64,000 nucleotides of DNA from Geovibrio thiophilus (GTDB lineage: Bacteria > Chrysiogenota > Deferribacteres > Deferribacterales > Geovibrionaceae), in assembly GCF_004087915.1 (NCBI RefSeq), contig NZ_CP035108.1, positions 2,666,001 through 2,730,000 of the forward strand. Reading direction: 5' to 3'. The stretch's first letter is position 1, and the number at the start of each line of letters is the position of its first letter. The notes beneath the pieces are model-generated. The model had not been told where the DNA came from, ran no database searches, and worked only from the letters and a program-made list of their open reading frames with translations. Both the position numbers and the translations under genes were made by a program. Shown here one piece after another: positions 61,310 through 64,000 of the stretch.

Positions 61310-61346
61310 GAGAGATTGCTTCACCCTTTCAGGGTTCGCAATGACG
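61310..61346 (+). repeat. Short hairpin repeat between copies 6 and 7
   Basis: GAGATTGCTTCACCCTTTCA, then GGGTTCGCAATGACGC. It is almost the same as 1245-1276, which also lies between two three-hairpin copies, so the module order is conserved at two distant sites. Confidence 0.6.
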
Positions 61347-61355
61347 CAGGCGACC

Positions 61356-61423
61356 CAACTCCCACAGATTTGCTGCGCCGTGCGAAGCGTGTACATCAAA
61401 CTGACAGAATTTACGGTTTGATG
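61356..61423 (+). repeat. Degenerate three-hairpin repeat, copy 7
   Basis: Hairpin 1 is decayed (CAACTCCC with loop ACAGAT but a broken second arm), the linker GCGCCGTGCGAAGCG is kept, and hairpin 2 is lost. Hairpin 3 survives with stem CATCAAACTG/CGGTTTGATG (one G-T wobble) around ACAGAATTTA. Loss of the middle hairpin with retention of hairpin 3 suggests modules can be dropped separately. Confidence 0.7.
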
Positions 61424-61438
61424 TTATCATGTCAGGCA

Positions 61439-63586
61439 TCAATTTGTCCGTACTTCCTGAACTCCGTCAATATTGCGAAGCTTATTAATTACTGTTTTCA
61501 GCTCTTTCTTGTCCTGAACCTCGATTGTGAAGTCCTGCTTGGAGAGTCCGTCCGGCGCCTTGCCGGAGGAAAGGTTTGAGATATTTATCCCCATCTCCTT
61601 CATGATGTTAGCTATATCAAAAAGTACGCCCGGGCGGTCAATAACAACCGTCTTGATGGCAACAGGCATTCTGAATACCTTTTTATCGCTCCATTGCACA
61701 GGGGTTAGTCTTTCCTCGTTTATGCTTCCGTTAAGAATATTTTCGCAGTCCTTTTTATGGATAACTATGCCTCTGCCTCGGGATATGTAGCCTACAATAT
61801 CATCTCCGGGAAGCGGCATGCAGCATTTGGCGACCTTAACGAGAACATCGTCTATGCCGTCGATGACAAACGGCTCCTCACTCTTCTTCGGAGCGGGCGC
61901 CTCCATACTCTCGGCTGCGTCTCTCTTCTTCTCCTTGACTTCCACGAAATTATGGACTATCTGCCTCGGCGAAACCCTGCCGAAGCCCACGGCGACATAA
62001 ATATCCTCAAGATCCTTAAGCTTGTACTGAGAGGCAATCTTCCGTACGTTGATGTCCTTATTGAATATCTCACGGTAGTCCAGAAAATACTGCTTGAATT
62101 CCCTGTCCAGAAAATCGATACCCTGCGCCAGCGCACGGTCACGCTCCTCCTTCCTTATGAAGTTGCGTATCCTGACCTTCGCCCTGCTTGTTTTCACAAA
62201 GCCTATCCAGTCACGGCTGGGTTTGTGGTTGGGTGAGGTAAGAACCGTTACCCTGTCGCCGTTGCGCAGGCGGTATTTCAGCGGAACCATACGTCCGTCA
62301 ACCTTCGCTCCGGTGCACATGTTGCCTATGTCGGTGTGGATGGAATAGGCAAAGTCTATGGGTGTTGAACCCACAGGCAGCTCCACTACGTCACCCTTAG
62401 GAGTGAAAACATAGATCTGCGTGGGGAGAATATCTTCCTTCAGAGCCTCCACAAGGTCTATGGGGCGCTTGAGATCATGCTGCTCCAAAAGCCCTCTGAG
62501 CCAGCGGAAGGTTTTATCTTCCTGCGGGTCAAAAACCTTGCCCTCTTTATATTTCCAGTGGGCGGCGATACCTTCTTCCGCCACCTTGTGCATTTCGTGG
62601 GTTCTTATCTGAAACTCAACAGCCATGCCCTTGGGTCCTACCACAGTCGTATGGAGAGACTGGTAAAGGTTGGACTTCTGCATGGCGATATAGTCCTTAA
62701 ACCTTGACTGGATAGGCTTCCAGAGATTGTGGATTATGCCCATAACGGCGTAGCACTGGGGTACATTGCCCACCATGATGCGGAGCGCCAGAAGATCGTA
62801 GATCTCCTCAAAGCTTGCGCCTTTCTTCACCATCTTATTGTAAATGCTGTAGAAGTGCTTCGGTCTGCCCTGAATCTCGGCTTTAATGCCGTTGAGCTCA
62901 AGCTCCTTCATCACCTTCTGCATTACTTCAAGAAGGTACTGCTCACGCTCGCCGCGTTTGTACTTAACCTTTTCGTAGATTTCGTAATACATCTTGGGGT
63001 TCAGGATGCGGAAGCAACGGTCCTCAAGCTCCCACTTGATCCACGCTATACCCAGCCTGTGGGCAAGGGGAGCGTAAATATCCATGGTTTCCTGAGCAAT
63101 ACGCTCCTGCTTTTCCTGTCTCAGGGAATCGAGAGTGCTTATATTGTGGAGCCTGTCGGCGAGCTTAATAAGGATAACACGGACATCTTTAGACATTGAG
63201 ATCAGCATTTTGCGGAAGTTTTCCGCCTGCTTCTCTTCCTTGGACTTGAACTCTATCTGCCCTATCTTGGAGACGCCGTTGACGATAAACGCCACATCCT
63301 CCCCGAACAGCGAGGCAACCTCTTCATAGGTAGCGTCCGTATCCTCAAGAGTATCGTGGAGAAGACCGCCTATCACCGTATCCACATCCATATTCATTTC
63401 GGCGAGGATATAGGCGACATTCAGCGGGTGGGAAAGATAAGGCTCTCCGCTGTGGCGGAGCTGCCCCCTGTGCTTCTGCGCAGCGTAAACATACGCCTTG
63501 TGCACTTTTTCGAGACCGGCGGTGACGCCGTTTTTTATCATTTTGTCCTGAATATCCATCAGGCGAATAATTTTCTTGTGTGTCAT
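61439..63586 (-). CDS. spoT: Bifunctional (p)ppGpp synthetase/hydrolase, Rel/SpoT
   Basis: A 715-residue stringent-response enzyme. Domains in order: HD hydrolase at about 40-190 with intact GGLLHDTLEDTDAT; synthetase at about 230-360 with RPKHFYSIYNKM and EFQIRTHEMHKVAEEGIAAHW; TGS at about 410-470 (IYVFTPKGDVVELPVGSTPIDFAY); a helical/zinc-finger region with CCMPLPGDDIVGY; and a C-terminal ACT domain at about 635-712 (VVIDRPGVLFDIANIM). Both catalytic domains keep their key motifs, so both activities are predicted. The start overlaps the recJ stop (ATGA), suggesting cotranscription with recJ. Confidence 0.96.
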   Translation of the reverse strand: MTHKKIIRLMDIQDKMIKNGVTAGLEKVHKAYVYAAQKHRGQLRHSGEPYLSHPLNVAYILAEMNMDVDTVIGGLLHDTLEDTDATYEEVASLFGEDVAFIVNGVSKIGQIEFKSKEEKQAENFRKMLISMSKDVRVILIKLADRLHNISTLDSLRQEKQERIAQETMDIYAPLAHRLGIAWIKWELEDRCFRILNPKMYYEIYEKVKYKRGEREQYLLEVMQKVMKELELNGIKAEIQGRPKHFYSIYNKMVKKGASFEEIYDLLALRIMVGNVPQCYAVMGIIHNLWKPIQSRFKDYIAMQKSNLYQSLHTTVVGPKGMAVEFQIRTHEMHKVAEEGIAAHWKYKEGKVFDPQEDKTFRWLRGLLEQHDLKRPIDLVEALKEDILPTQIYVFTPKGDVVELPVGSTPIDFAYSIHTDIGNMCTGAKVDGRMVPLKYRLRNGDRVTVLTSPNHKPSRDWIGFVKTSRAKVRIRNFIRKEERDRALAQGIDFLDREFKQYFLDYREIFNKDINVRKIASQYKLKDLEDIYVAVGFGRVSPRQIVHNFVEVKEKKRDAAESMEAPAPKKSEEPFVIDGIDDVLVKVAKCCMPLPGDDIVGYISRGRGIVIHKKDCENILNGSINEERLTPVQWSDKKVFRMPVAIKTVVIDRPGVLFDIANIMKEMGINISNLSSGKAPDGLSKQDFTIEVQDKKELKTVINKLRNIDGVQEVRTN

Positions 63587-64000
63587 ATATTTTCATCCGC
63601 AGAGCGAATATCCTTGAGATTAAGCTGAATATATTTGCCGCCGTACCATCCGTTGAGAACAGGGGTGAAGACTATGTCAAAGGACGCCGAAGAAGTCAGC
63701 ATATCCTCAAAATCCTTCATGTTGTAGCCTATACAGTCAAATACTCTGCCGTCTTTCTCCAGATAAATCTTAAGATGCGTTTTTTCCTTGCCGACATAGG
63801 TGAAAGGCTGAGACTTCCTCAAATTTCTCATGCAGAAGACAGGCTCCTTGTTGCCTGCCCCGAAGGGCTGCATCCTGTCCAGCCAGTCAAGAAGTTCCTT
63901 GCTCACATCGTCCGGTTCCAGAAACGCATCAATAACCAGCTCAGGTATATAATCATTCTCGCAAAGCAAAGTGTCAACAGCTTCGTTGAATTTTTCTCTC
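63583..64000 (-). CDS. recJ: Single-stranded-DNA-specific exonuclease RecJ, C-terminal part (gene runs off the right edge)
   Basis: The last 138 or so codons of a RecJ-family 5'-3' exonuclease. The segment LLDWLDRMQPFGAGNKEPVF is the conserved DHHA1-to-OB-fold junction of RecJ, followed by an OB-type domain (HLKIYLEKDGRVFDCIGYNM) and a YIQLNLKDIR ending. The DHH phosphoesterase half lies outside the window. The frame stays open to position 64000. Its stop overlaps the spoT start by four bases. Confidence 0.88.
   Translation of the reverse strand, partial: REKFNEAVDTLLCENDYIPELVIDAFLEPDDVSKELLDWLDRMQPFGAGNKEPVFCMRNLRKSQPFTYVGKEKTHLKIYLEKDGRVFDCIGYNMKDFEDMLTSSASFDIVFTPVLNGWYGGKYIQLNLKDIRSADENI

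Overview
The window reads as chromosome of a Gram-negative, anaerobic or microaerophilic, respiring bacterium. The evidence is a full LPS toolkit (waaA, LpxL-type acyltransferase, gmhB, a Wzx/Wzy/Wzz-type surface polysaccharide locus), an eight-haem secreted cytochrome c, oxygen-sensitive class I fumarase beside class II fumarase, AcnB, chemotaxis and single-domain response regulators, and a small DUF1858 protein. The gene mix and protein style suggest Deferribacterota (a Geovibrio/Denitrovibrio/Seleniivibrio-like organism). That assignment is an inference from content, not a database match. No rRNA, CRISPR array, integrase or transposase gene was seen.

Layout. 1-4.1 kb: malate dehydrogenase (cut by the window edge) and aconitase B, each with a TTGACA-type promoter covered by the same inverted repeat, so a shared TCA-cycle repressor is likely. 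4.7-7.6 kb: a Crp/Fnr regulator followed directly by an octahaem cytochrome c. 7.7-10.9 kb: an accessory cassette with a small excisionase-like HTH protein divergent from an XRE repressor and a large subtilisin-like (S8) protease, with operator-like palindromes between them and dispersed repeats on the left. 11-14.8 kb: a response regulator, fumC, and divergent two-subunit class I fumarase. 14.9-21.1 kb: housekeeping and small membrane or lipoprotein genes, two tRNA-Ser genes, an RluA-type pseudouridine synthase with a response regulator, a DUF4405 membrane protein, galE and a nitrilase-family amidase.

21.3-45.5 kb is one long leftward surface-polysaccharide locus. It holds a decayed manB, manC, a WecG/TagA transferase, Wzy, two GT2 transferases, Wzx, an alpha/alpha-toroid-like protein, a beta-propeller-like protein, an unusual SGNH-like/CitC-like nucleotidyltransferase fusion, a ferredoxin/F420-hydrogenase-beta-like protein, a pyruvyl transferase, fcl, gmd, Wzz, a UDP-sugar epimerase, a WecA/MraY-type initiating transferase, Wzi and a giant SLBB export protein. 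Together they predict a Wzy-dependent polymer containing GDP-mannose/GDP-fucose-derived sugars and probably an acidic (pyruvyl) decoration. The middle (about 23-35 kb) is visibly AT-richer than its flanks, as is usual for laterally exchanged O-antigen or capsule cores.

45.9-64 kb: an abundant porin, a periplasmic beta-rich protein with hslUV, a lipid A/Kdo/heptose cluster, a chemoreceptor with a C-terminal sensor region, an Old-Yellow-Enzyme family oxidoreductase, DUF493, nfeD, trmB (apparently starting at ATT), DUF1858, rpmB, spoT/rel and the end of recJ.

The most unusual DNA-level feature is a family of dispersed mosaic repeats in the intergenic spaces (about 1.1, 1.3, 7.7, 7.8, 11.4, 47.4, 60.6, 61.2 and 61.4 kb). 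Full copies carry three consecutive hairpins whose loops and linkers are conserved while the stem sequences differ between copies and stay complementary, which is strong evidence that the folded structure is maintained.
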